Assembly: GCF_036759925.1 (NCBI RefSeq)
Contig: NZ_JAPKIB010000007.1
Coordinates: 163,488-227,487, forward strand
Direction of reading: 5' to 3'
DNA: 64,000 nucleotides
DNA from: Kluyvera sp036759925
GTDB taxonomy: Bacteria; Pseudomonadota; Gammaproteobacteria; Enterobacterales; Enterobacteriaceae
Shown here: piece by piece, positions 1 to 7,046 of the stretch
How the letters are laid out: each line of letters opens with the position of its first letter
How positions within the stretch are numbered: position 1 is the stretch's first letter
Program-made: the position numbers and the translations under genes
Notes under the pieces: model-generated
Databases searched by the model: none
Told to the model about the DNA's origin: nothing
Seen by the model: only the letters and a program-made list of their open reading frames with translations

Positions 1-381
1 GTTGACGGCGCAATGGGCGACCAGGCTGGCCTGCTGAAAAATATCATCAGCACCGTCGGCATGGACGACAAAGAGTTCTGGAAAGGTGCGATGGTTGGCG
101 CGGCGGTGACGCTGCTGCTGACCAACGATTCCGTACGCGGCATGCTGATGCAAACGCTGGCGGGTGCGGGCGACATGCTTAAAGCCGGTTCCAGCAAAGT
201 CAAAGACGGCGTGAAGAATAGCTCTGAAGCCATCAAAGATACGGCAACCTCCAGCGCGGCTATTTTTCGCGACACCATGAAAGCGGGTAAAGAGGGCTTT
301 CAGGAGTCCGTAGAGCGCCATCGCCAGCCGGGCGCTGTACCGTTCGATGATGAGGGCGTAGCGGATGAACAACAGCCGTGA
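1..381 (+). CDS. Small glycine-zipper membrane protein (YtxH-like), 5' partial
   Basis: The frame is open to the window edge. The first ATG (position 13) has no good ribosome binding site before it, so the gene probably starts upstream. The visible 122 residues hold one hydrophobic segment (about residues 24-41 from that ATG) rich in Gly and Ala and ending LLLTN, then a long polar, Lys/Ser/Ala-rich tail that looks amphipathic, as in YtxH-type proteins. The segment closely resembles that of the third gene of the cluster. Its stop overlaps the next start by 17 bp, so it is translationally coupled to the ATPase genes. No enzymatic motif is visible. Inferred role: membrane scaffold or accessory protein of the P-type ATPase. 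Function unproven. Confidence 0.7.
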   Translation, partial: VDGAMGDQAGLLKNIISTVGMDDKEFWKGAMVGAAVTLLLTNDSVRGMLMQTLAGAGDMLKAGSSKVKDGVKNSSEAIKDTATSSAAIFRDTMKAGKEGFQESVERHRQPGAVPFDDEGVADEQQP

Positions 382-676
382 CAGACAAAACCGAGTAGGC
401 CGCGCCGCCATTGCCGGCGCGCTGGTCGGGGGAAGCGCTGCCTGCGCGCGTGAATGGCAGCGCTACCAGCAAAATGAACAAACGCTGAATGAAGCGGCCT
501 GTACGGTAATGAAGGCGACGGCGAAGGCCAGCCTTATTAGCGGAACGGTGATGGCGATAGCGGATGCCAATAAGACGCGTCCGCTGCAGTCCGTGCTGAC
601 CCTTATCGGGGTGGGTGCCGCTTCTCTTTATCTTATGGATGCGATAGCTAAGCGAGGAAACGATGAATCAGCCTGA
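365..676 (+). CDS. Small membrane protein of the P-type ATPase cluster, unknown function
   Basis: A 103-residue protein starting at an ATG inside the end of the preceding gene. It has a Gly/Ala-rich hydrophobic stretch near residues 14-27, a polar middle with the segment REWQRYQQNEQTLNE, and two further hydrophobic stretches (about 52-65 and 75-92), so up to two or three membrane passes or membrane-dipping helices. Two cysteines are present (near residues 27 and 46) but no CxxC. It overlaps the next gene by 14 bp. I do not recognise the family with certainty. The overlapping arrangement says it works with the ATPase at 962-3046. Confidence 0.7.
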   Translation: MNNSRDRQNRVGRAAIAGALVGGSAACAREWQRYQQNEQTLNEAACTVMKATAKASLISGTVMAIADANKTRPLQSVLTLIGVGAASLYLMDAIAKRGNDESA

Positions 677-965
677 ATACCTGTACAACCCGTGGACCGG
701 CGCGTGGGAACCTAACCCCGCAGCAATGCCGGTACAGGCGCCTGCGGCAACCAATAGCCGCACCCACCTGCTAACCGGGCTGGTGGCTGGTGCCGCAATC
801 ACCTACCTTCTGACCAACCGTAACGTACAACAGGGGATCACCAACACGGCGAGTAAAGCCTGGGGTACCGTGCGCGGCGAAATGGAAGAGATGAAAGAGC
901 GTATTGCCGACCTGCAGGCAGAACTGGACTACTACCGTAGCCAGAATAAGGATGAGATCGAGTGA
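663..965 (+). CDS. Small glycine-zipper membrane protein with C-terminal coiled coil
   Basis: A 100-residue protein. Residues 1-30 are Pro/Asn/Trp-rich (YNPWTGAWEPNPAA). Residues about 36-52 form a Gly/Ala membrane segment ending YLLTN, matching the segment of the first gene of the cluster. Residues 65-98 are a charged heptad-like helix (EEMKERIADLQAELDYYRSQ), a probable coiled coil. The stop overlaps the GTG start of the ATPase by 4 bp. The design, a single glycine-zipper helix plus a cytoplasmic helix beside a P1B ATPase, recalls P-ATPase-associated chaperone-like (PacL) and ferrosome accessory proteins. That functional link is inference. Confidence 0.75.
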   Translation: MNQPEYLYNPWTGAWEPNPAAMPVQAPAATNSRTHLLTGLVAGAAITYLLTNRNVQQGITNTASKAWGTVRGEMEEMKERIADLQAELDYYRSQNKDEIE

Positions 966-3046
966 GTGCGGTAGGCGAACGGGTTACCGTCGTTCACCAG
1001 ATCCCCGGACGCGTGCGCCTGCGTATTGCGGCGCTCGGTGACTACCCTGATGCTGCCGGGTGGCTGAAACAGCAGATCCTGACGCTTCCCGGCGTAAGCG
1101 GTGTGCGTATTCGCCCGTCGGCGCGCAGCGCGGTGATCCAGTGGGATCGCACCCGGACTTCACTTGCTGCCATTATGGCAGCGGTGGAAGCGCTGAACTG
1201 GCAAGCGGCGGAAGATGGCGAATTCGAAACCGAATACTGCGGTGGTGATAACCTCCTTAACCTCGCAGGGTTGGCGCTGACTCAGGTGCTGCCGCCCCGC
1301 TGGGCGCGTTTGCCGGCGGCGCTGCTGACCGCGCCGACTATCCTGGAAGGGGCGCATACCCTGAGCCAGAGGCAGTTGAAGGTGGAAGTGCTGGATGCGC
1401 TGGCGCTGAGCCTGTCGATGCTGCGCGGCGATAACCGTACCGCTATGCTGACGCAGTCGCTGCTGACGCTCGGCGAGTATATGGAGCAGGAGACCAGCCG
1501 TCACTCCGACGCGCTGCTGGCCGATCTGATGCAGCCTCGTGAGCACCCGGTCTGGGTTGAGCGCGATGGCGAAAGCGTGGAGATCAACAGCAGCGAGCTG
1601 GTGGCGGGGGACGTAATGCTACTCGGCCCGGGGGATAATATCCCGGCCGACGGTACGGTGCTGCGTGGTGTTGCTCAGGTCAACCAGGCGTCAATGACCG
1701 GAGAAAGCGTGCCGGTGCGTCGTGAGCCGGGTTCCTGGGTTTATGCGGGAACGCAAATCCAGGACGGCAACGTGGCGATTACCGCCGAGCAGGTGGGCGA
1801 GTCTTCCTCGACGGCGCATATTCGCCGCTTTATCCGCGACTCGCTGACCCAGCGTAGTGAAACCCAGCAGGTTACGCAGGCCATGGCCGACCGTCGCGTT
1901 GGTATCACGCTTGGGGTGGGCGCGGCGGTGTTTGCCATGACCCGCAGTTGGGAGCGTCTGGCTTCGGTATTCCTCGTTGACTACTCCTGCGCGCTGAAGC
2001 TCAGTACGCCAATCGCCTTTAAATCGATTATGTATCGGGCCGCGCAGAACGGTCTGCTGCTGAAGGGCGGGCGAGCGATTGAGAAGCTGGCTGAAGTCGA
2101 TACGGTGGTGTTCGATAAAACCGGCACCCTGACTCACGACGAGATGCAGGTGACAGACGTCATCAGCTTCAACGACCAGCTGGTGCAGGCTAAACGTCTG
2201 CTGGCGATCGCCGCCTCGGTGGAAGAGCATAGTAATCACCCGCTGGCGCACGCGGTCGTGGCGGCGGCAGAGCACCACGAACTGCCGCATATTGCGCACG
2301 GCGAAGTGGAGTATGTCATTGCTCACGGTCTGCTTTGCGCACTGGAAGAGCATCAACTGGTGATCGGCAGTCGTCACTTCCTGGATTGTCACTACGACAT
2401 CGATTTCACGCCGTATGAAGCGGAAATCGACGAACTGGCGGCGCAGGGACGACATCTGCTGTTTATCGGCTTTGATAATCAGCTGGTGGGGATGATCGGT
2501 CTGCAGGATCATCTGCGCGATGAAGCCTCTGAGGTGATTGAGCAACTTAAAGCATCCGGCATTCGTCAGGTGGTGTTGCTGACCGGCGATCGCGCCGAGA
2601 AGGCCTGCCAGCTGGCGGAGCGTGTAGGCATCGATCGCTACGTTGCCGAAGCCACGCCGGAGAGTAAGGTCGAAGTAGTGAAAGCGCTGCAGGAGGCGGG
2701 GCACAAGGTGATGTTCGTGGGTGATGGTATCAACGATGCGCCGGTGTTGACGCAGGCAGACGTGGGTCTTGCGATGAACCAAAGTACCGAACTGGCGCAG
2801 CAGGCGGCGGATGCCGTGCTGTTGCAGGACAGTTTGTATGGCGTTATCACCGCGCGTCAACTTTCGCTGGAGGCGATGAAGCTGGTGAACAGCAACATTA
2901 AGCTGACCGAGTGGATAAACAGCGCCATTATGCTGGCGGCGGCGCTAGGCTGGCTGTCGCCGGGTGCTAGCGCCATGCTGCATAATGGGACGACGCTGGG
3001 CGTGCTGCTGCGATCGCTGGCGGCGAAGAAAGGGCGCGGGGAGTAG
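962..3046 (+). CDS. P1B-type (FezB/P1B-6-like) metal-transporting P-type ATPase
   Basis: A 694-residue heavy-metal-type P-type ATPase with a GTG start overlapping the previous stop. The N-terminal 80 residues resemble an HMA fold but have no CxxC; instead there is an Arg-rich HQIPGRVRLR motif at 12-21. The actuator TGES lies at 246-249, the phosphorylation site DKTGT at 385-389 (Asp385) and the hinge GDGIND at 587-592. The membrane motif that is CPC in Cu/Zn pumps is Tyr-Ser-Cys here (341-343, within SCALKLSTP). These departures fit the P1B-6 group that contains ferrosome FezB proteins and CtpC-like pumps, and suggest iron, manganese or zinc rather than copper. The substrate is not readable from sequence. 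A terminator follows at 3085. Confidence 0.9.
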   Translation: MSAVGERVTVVHQIPGRVRLRIAALGDYPDAAGWLKQQILTLPGVSGVRIRPSARSAVIQWDRTRTSLAAIMAAVEALNWQAAEDGEFETEYCGGDNLLNLAGLALTQVLPPRWARLPAALLTAPTILEGAHTLSQRQLKVEVLDALALSLSMLRGDNRTAMLTQSLLTLGEYMEQETSRHSDALLADLMQPREHPVWVERDGESVEINSSELVAGDVMLLGPGDNIPADGTVLRGVAQVNQASMTGESVPVRREPGSWVYAGTQIQDGNVAITAEQVGESSSTAHIRRFIRDSLTQRSETQQVTQAMADRRVGITLGVGAAVFAMTRSWERLASVFLVDYSCALKLSTPIAFKSIMYRAAQNGLLLKGGRAIEKLAEVDTVVFDKTGTLTHDEMQVTDVISFNDQLVQAKRLLAIAASVEEHSNHPLAHAVVAAAEHHELPHIAHGEVEYVIAHGLLCALEEHQLVIGSRHFLDCHYDIDFTPYEAEIDELAAQGRHLLFIGFDNQLVGMIGLQDHLRDEASEVIEQLKASGIRQVVLLTGDRAEKACQLAERVGIDRYVAEATPESKVEVVKALQEAGHKVMFVGDGINDAPVLTQADVGLAMNQSTELAQQAADAVLLQDSLYGVITARQLSLEAMKLVNSNIKLTEWINSAIMLAAALGWLSPGASAMLHNGTTLGVLLRSLAAKKGRGE

Positions 3047-3084
3047 GTTTTCCCCTCACCCTAACCCTCTGTACCTCACCAAAC

Positions 3085-3121
3085 AAAAAGCCCCCGATGT
3101 CTCCATCAGGGGCTTTTTTCT
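3085..3121. terminator. Bidirectional intrinsic terminator between the ATPase gene and asnB
   Basis: A GC-rich stem (AAGCCCCCGATG pairing with CATCAGGGGCTT, one mismatch) has an A-tract on the left and a T-tract on the right. It can end both the rightward ATPase cluster and the leftward asnB transcript. Confidence 0.85.
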
Positions 3122-3136
3122 ATCTCACCGCCACGC

Positions 3137-4801
3137 TTACTTGTAAGCAGACTGGTGCACGCCTACCGCGCGACCAGACGGATCGTCCATGGTTTTGAAT
3201 GCTTCATCCCACTCAATCGCTTTCGCGGAAGAGCACGCAACGGACGGGCCGCCAGGGACGCATTCCGCAGCGCTTGGCACCGGGAACAGCTCTTCAAAGA
3301 TTTCACGGTACAGATAGCCTTCTTTAGATGTCGGCGTGTTGTACGGGAAGCGGAAGTGCGCGGTTTCCAGTTGCTGATCGGTTACCTGTTTTGCCGCGAC
3401 TTCTTTCAGCGTATCAATCCAGCTATAGCCTACACCGTCGGAGAACTGCTCTTTCTGGCGCCATGCTACGCTTGCTGGCAGGTAAGATTCAAAACACTCA
3501 CGCAGCACGTGTTTTTCCATCTTTCCGTTGCCGCACATTTTGTCCTGTGGGTTGATGCGCATTGCCACGTCGAGGAATTTTTTATCCAGGAATGGCACGC
3601 GCGCTTCCACGCCCCAGGCTGACATCGCTTTGTTAGCGCGGGCACAGTCGTACATATGCAGCGCCTGCAGCTTACGTACGGTCTCTTCGTGCAGTTCTTT
3701 AGCGTTTGGCGCTTTATGGAAGTACAGATAGCCACCAAACACTTCATCAGAACCTTCGCCGGACAGCACCATTTTGATGCCCATCGCTTTGATTTTACGT
3801 GACATCAGGTACATCGGCGTAGAGGCGCGAATCGTGGTCACATCGTAGGTTTCGATGTGGTAAATAACGTCGCGAATCGCATCCAGACCTTCCTGCACGG
3901 TGAAGTGAATTTCATGGTGCACGGTACCTAGGTGGTTTGCCACTTCCTGCGCGGCTTTCAGGTCAGGAGACCCTTCCAGGCCAACGGCGAAGGAGTGAAG
4001 CTGCGGCCACCAGGCTTCTGAACGTTCCTGATCTTCAACGCGGCGAGCGGCGAATTTCTTGGTGATCGCGGAGATAACCGAAGAATCCAGGCCGCCGGAG
4101 AGCAGCACGCCGTAAGGCACGTCTGACATCAGGTGGCTTTTCACCGACTCTTCCAGCGCCTGACGCAGTTCGTTCTTGTCGGTCACGTTATCTTTAACCG
4201 CATCGTAGTCGAACCAGTCACGCTGGTAGTACTGACGAATTTCGCCATCTTTGCTCCACAGATAGCTCCCGGCTGGGAACTCCTGGATGGTGCGGCAAAC
4301 CGGGGTCAGCGCTTTCATTTCAGAAGCAACGTAGAAGTTGCCGAATTCGTCGTGGCCCATATACAGCGGGATAATACCGATATGATCGCGGCCAATCAGG
4401 TAGGCGTCTTTTTCGCTGTCGTACAGTGCAAAGGCGAACATCCCCTGCAGGTCGTCGAGGAATTCAGGACCTTTTTCCTGATACAGCGCGAGGATAACTT
4501 CGCAGTCAGAACCGGTCTGGAACTGGTAGCGGTCGCCGTATTCAGCGCGCAGCGCCTGATGGTTGTAGATTTCACCGTTGACGGCCAGAGCGTGCGTTTT
4601 CTTTTCGTTATACAGCGGCTGGGCACCGGCGTTGACGTCAACAATCGACAAGCGTTCATGCGCGAGAATCGCTTTATCGCTCGCGTAGATCCCGGACCAG
4701 TCCGGGCCACGATGGCGCATCAGGCGGGAGAGCTCAAGCGCCTTTTTACGCAGCTCGCCCGCGTCAGTTTTAATATCCAGTACACCGAAAATAGAACACA
4801 T
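3137..4801 (-). CDS. asnB: Asparagine synthetase B, glutamine-hydrolysing
   Basis: Makes asparagine from aspartate, ATP and glutamine in the cytoplasm. It is 554 residues, the same as E. coli AsnB. Residues 1-200 are the class II glutamine amidotransferase domain with the nucleophile Cys2 (MCSIFG) and the NGEIYNH and GSDCE motifs. The synthetase domain carries the ATP-pyrophosphatase loop SGGLDSS at about 235-241 and the GEGSDE motif. The C-terminal CVPGGPSVACSS segment is typical of enterobacterial AsnB. It is monocistronic, convergent with the ATPase cluster, with an AT-rich upstream region. In E. coli K-12 its downstream neighbour is a tRNA cluster rather than an ATPase operon. Confidence 0.98.
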   Translation of the reverse strand: MCSIFGVLDIKTDAGELRKKALELSRLMRHRGPDWSGIYASDKAILAHERLSIVDVNAGAQPLYNEKKTHALAVNGEIYNHQALRAEYGDRYQFQTGSDCEVILALYQEKGPEFLDDLQGMFAFALYDSEKDAYLIGRDHIGIIPLYMGHDEFGNFYVASEMKALTPVCRTIQEFPAGSYLWSKDGEIRQYYQRDWFDYDAVKDNVTDKNELRQALEESVKSHLMSDVPYGVLLSGGLDSSVISAITKKFAARRVEDQERSEAWWPQLHSFAVGLEGSPDLKAAQEVANHLGTVHHEIHFTVQEGLDAIRDVIYHIETYDVTTIRASTPMYLMSRKIKAMGIKMVLSGEGSDEVFGGYLYFHKAPNAKELHEETVRKLQALHMYDCARANKAMSAWGVEARVPFLDKKFLDVAMRINPQDKMCGNGKMEKHVLRECFESYLPASVAWRQKEQFSDGVGYSWIDTLKEVAAKQVTDQQLETAHFRFPYNTPTSKEGYLYREIFEELFPVPSAAECVPGGPSVACSSAKAIEWDEAFKTMDDPSGRAVGVHQSAYK

Positions 4802-5106
4802 AGACTTCTCCGTTAACCCTGTGGCGTTGTGCTGTTTAATTGTGTGGCGCTGCGTTATCGCGGTGCCTTTGCATAACTAAAAAAATGCCGTAAAGGCGGT
4901 GCCGGCGCAAGGCTTTTTCCGCCTCTGCAAGAAAAAATGCAATGAGGGTTATGGAATACTAAAAAATACGTATGTCTATTCTTCTATTATTGATGAATCA
5001 TCATTTTTTAAGCGTTATTTTTAAATAATCTTCTTTTTTACCGGTTGGTGAATAGTGAGAACCTATTTCAGACCCCGTGCAGATGCAAAATCTGCACGGG
5101 GTAGGG
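4802..5106. other. asnB upstream region with a hairpin at its left gene boundary
   Basis: No gene seen. The part next to asnB (about 4860-5045) is AT-rich and must hold the asnB promoter; I could not assign a unique -35/-10 pair. The right end (5073-5101) holds the perfect hairpin described separately. Confidence 0.6.
5073..5101 (-). terminator. Perfect 12-bp hairpin after the amidohydrolase gene
   Basis: CCCCGTGCAGAT pairs exactly with ATCTGCACGGGG around a 5-base loop, 6 bp beyond the stop of the leftward amidohydrolase gene. There is no clear U-tract after it on the minus strand, so it may be a weak terminator or an mRNA-stabilising end. Confidence 0.55.
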
Positions 5107-6015
5107 TCAGGCAATGCCGAAAGGCCAGATCTGCTGGACCGTTTTGTAGAGAATTTGCTCGCGGTCTTTGGGGGTTAACCACGCCAGGTGATCGCGGTAG
5201 AGCGCGACCGCTTGCGCATAGCTCAGTTTATTCAGACAGATTGGCCAGTCGGTGCCCCACATCAGGCGCTGTGGCCCAAAGGCATCAAACACCTGTTTAA
5301 CCTGCTGCGCGGCATCCGGGTAGGGATAAGGCTGCTGGGAGAGCGACCACATATGCGAAATTTTGACGTAGACCTGTGGATAGCGCGCCAGCGCAAGCAG
5401 CTTGTTTAGCTCGTCGGGATGATTCAGCGGCGAATCTGCCATGTGATCAATAACCACCGTCAGCTCTGGGTTTTGCTCAATCCAGGGAATAAGGTCGGGC
5501 ATTCGGCTGGGGGCGGCCAGAATGGTCATCGGTACTTTCAGGTCTGCGGCCTGTCTCCAGAGGGGTTTCATTAACGGCCCACGAATCCAGTCGCCGTCAG
5601 CTTTATCAGAAGGGCTCAACCTGACGCCGCGAAAACCCTCGTCGGTGGTCAGGCGGGCCAGATGTTCCGGCGCAGCCGGGTCTTCCGGGTTAACGCGGCA
5701 GATACCCTGAAATTTATCCGGATACTGTCGCAGAACGTCGGCCAGGTAACGATTATCCCAACGGTAGTGAATGACCTGCACGATCACCGTGCGCGCAACG
5801 CCGTTTGCGGCCATCAGCGAGAGCAGCATTTCGGCGGTAAAATCCTGCGGGGGCGCTTTGCGATCCTTAGCGTAGGGATAGCGCGGGTCGGTTTTCCAGA
5901 CGTGCACGTGGGAATCAATCATGAGCGGTGAGGGCAGCGCGGCAAACGCCGGGCGTAGCGCGCAGGCAAGCGGTAGGGCGGCGCTGGCGGCAAGGAATTG
6001 ACGACGGCTAAGCAT
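5107..6015 (-). CDS. Exported (Tat-type signal) amidohydrolase family 2 protein
   Basis: A 302-residue metal-dependent hydrolase of the amidohydrolase_2 (TIM-barrel) family. I start it at the ATG at 6015 because GGAG lies 6 bases before it; the ATG at 6027 would add four residues and has no such site. Residues 2-10 (LSRRQFLAA) are a twin-arginine-like signal followed by an Ala-rich h-region and AFA cleavage site near residue 25. The mature protein begins just before the metal motif DSHVHVW (His36, His38). Further conserved elements are the IDHMAD segment and the C-terminal WGTDWP motif with a likely catalytic Asp. Substrate unknown; relatives act on lactones or aromatic acids. It sits between asnB and nagD, where E. 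coli K-12 has no gene. Confidence 0.85.
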   Translation of the reverse strand: MLSRRQFLAASAALPLACALRPAFAALPSPLMIDSHVHVWKTDPRYPYAKDRKAPPQDFTAEMLLSLMAANGVARTVIVQVIHYRWDNRYLADVLRQYPDKFQGICRVNPEDPAAPEHLARLTTDEGFRGVRLSPSDKADGDWIRGPLMKPLWRQAADLKVPMTILAAPSRMPDLIPWIEQNPELTVVIDHMADSPLNHPDELNKLLALARYPQVYVKISHMWSLSQQPYPYPDAAQQVKQVFDAFGPQRLMWGTDWPICLNKLSYAQAVALYRDHLAWLTPKDREQILYKTVQQIWPFGIA

Positions 6016-6150
6016 GTTTTTCTCCATTGCATCGGCCGTCTGAATCCCGGAGGCGTCAGAGTTGAGTTTTTAGAGATTGGATGTGGGCTCAGTGGGCAGA
6101 TGCGCTAGCTGACGAGCCACTATAAAACGCGAATGGGCGGGATGATTCAG

Positions 6151-6174
6151 ACCGATGCCCAGGAAGGCATCGGT
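6151..6174 (-). terminator. Hairpin downstream of nagD
   Basis: ACCGATGCC pairs perfectly with GGCATCGGT around a 6-base loop, about 50 bp beyond the nagD stop. There is no strong U-tract on the minus strand, so it is only a probable end of the nagBACD transcript. Confidence 0.45.
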
Positions 6175-6225
6175 TTCACTGTTAGAGTTAACAATGGGTT
6201 GTGAACAACGTCACGGCGTGAACCG

Positions 6226-6978
6226 TTAGATCATGTCAATTTCCGCAACGGACGGATAAATCCACGACGGACGGAACGGCATATTGTCGATGTCATCAAC
6301 GGTGGAGACGCCAGAGAGGACCAGAATCGTCTCCAGGCCTGCCTGGAAGCCGGCCAGAATATCGGTGCGAAGATTATCGCCGACGATCACCGTCTGCTCT
6401 GAATGCGCCTGCATTTTGTTAAGCGCGGCACGGATGATCCATGGGCTTGGCTTGCCAACGACAAACGGCTTACGGCCCGAGATTTTTTCGATGCCGGCGC
6501 ACAGTGCGCCACAGGCTGGGTAATAGCCGCGGCCATGCGTATCTGGGTTGGTCGCGATGAAGCGTGCGCCATTGGCCACGAAGAATGCCGCCTTGTGCAT
6601 CATTTCCCAGTTAAAGGAGCGCGTTTCACCCACAATAACGAAGTCCGGGTTAACGTCAGTAATGGTGAATCCGGCTTTATAGAGCTCGTGGATCAATGCG
6701 CCTTCGCCAACAACATATGCTTTTTTTCCTTCCTGGCGACGCAGGAAATCGGCGGTTGCCATGGCGGAGGTATAAAACACGCTATCAGGCACGTCGATGC
6801 CTGCGGTGGCGAAGCGGTTCGCCAAATCCTGACCCGTCTGTGAAGGGTAATTGGTCAGACAGAGGAACGGCATACCTTTATCCAGTACGCGTGCGACGAA
6901 TTCTGCCGCGCCCGGCACGGCAACGTTGTCGTGCATCAGCACGCCGTCAATATCACAGATTACATTCTGAATGGTCAT
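6226..6978 (-). CDS. nagD: HAD-family ribonucleotide monophosphatase NagD (UmpH)
   Basis: A cytoplasmic nucleotide phosphatase of the HAD superfamily, subfamily IIA, active on UMP and GMP in E. coli. It is 250 residues, the family length. Motif I is CDIDGVL at residues 8-14 (Asp9 nucleophile, Asp11 acid/base), motif II is the TNYPS segment near 42, and the Mg-binding motif GDNLRTD lies near 200. It is the last gene of the leftward nagBACD operon, 68 bp after nagC, and so is expected to follow NagC/CRP control together with read-through. Its role in amino-sugar use is not clear in the literature. Confidence 0.96.
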   Translation of the reverse strand: MTIQNVICDIDGVLMHDNVAVPGAAEFVARVLDKGMPFLCLTNYPSQTGQDLANRFATAGIDVPDSVFYTSAMATADFLRRQEGKKAYVVGEGALIHELYKAGFTITDVNPDFVIVGETRSFNWEMMHKAAFFVANGARFIATNPDTHGRGYYPACGALCAGIEKISGRKPFVVGKPSPWIIRAALNKMQAHSEQTVIVGDNLRTDILAGFQAGLETILVLSGVSTVDDIDNMPFRPSWIYPSVAEIDMI

Positions 6979-7046
6979 GGACTACCTGGCGTTTGTTTTT
7001 AAAGAGGCGTAATTATACACGTTATCCCCGGCATTGCCTCTTAGGA

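Noticed and set aside
1691..2860. 389-codon open frame on the minus strand of the ATPase gene
   Set aside because: It is a shadow of the GC-rich coding strand; the ATPase frame has all catalytic motifs and the antisense product has none and no ribosome binding site.
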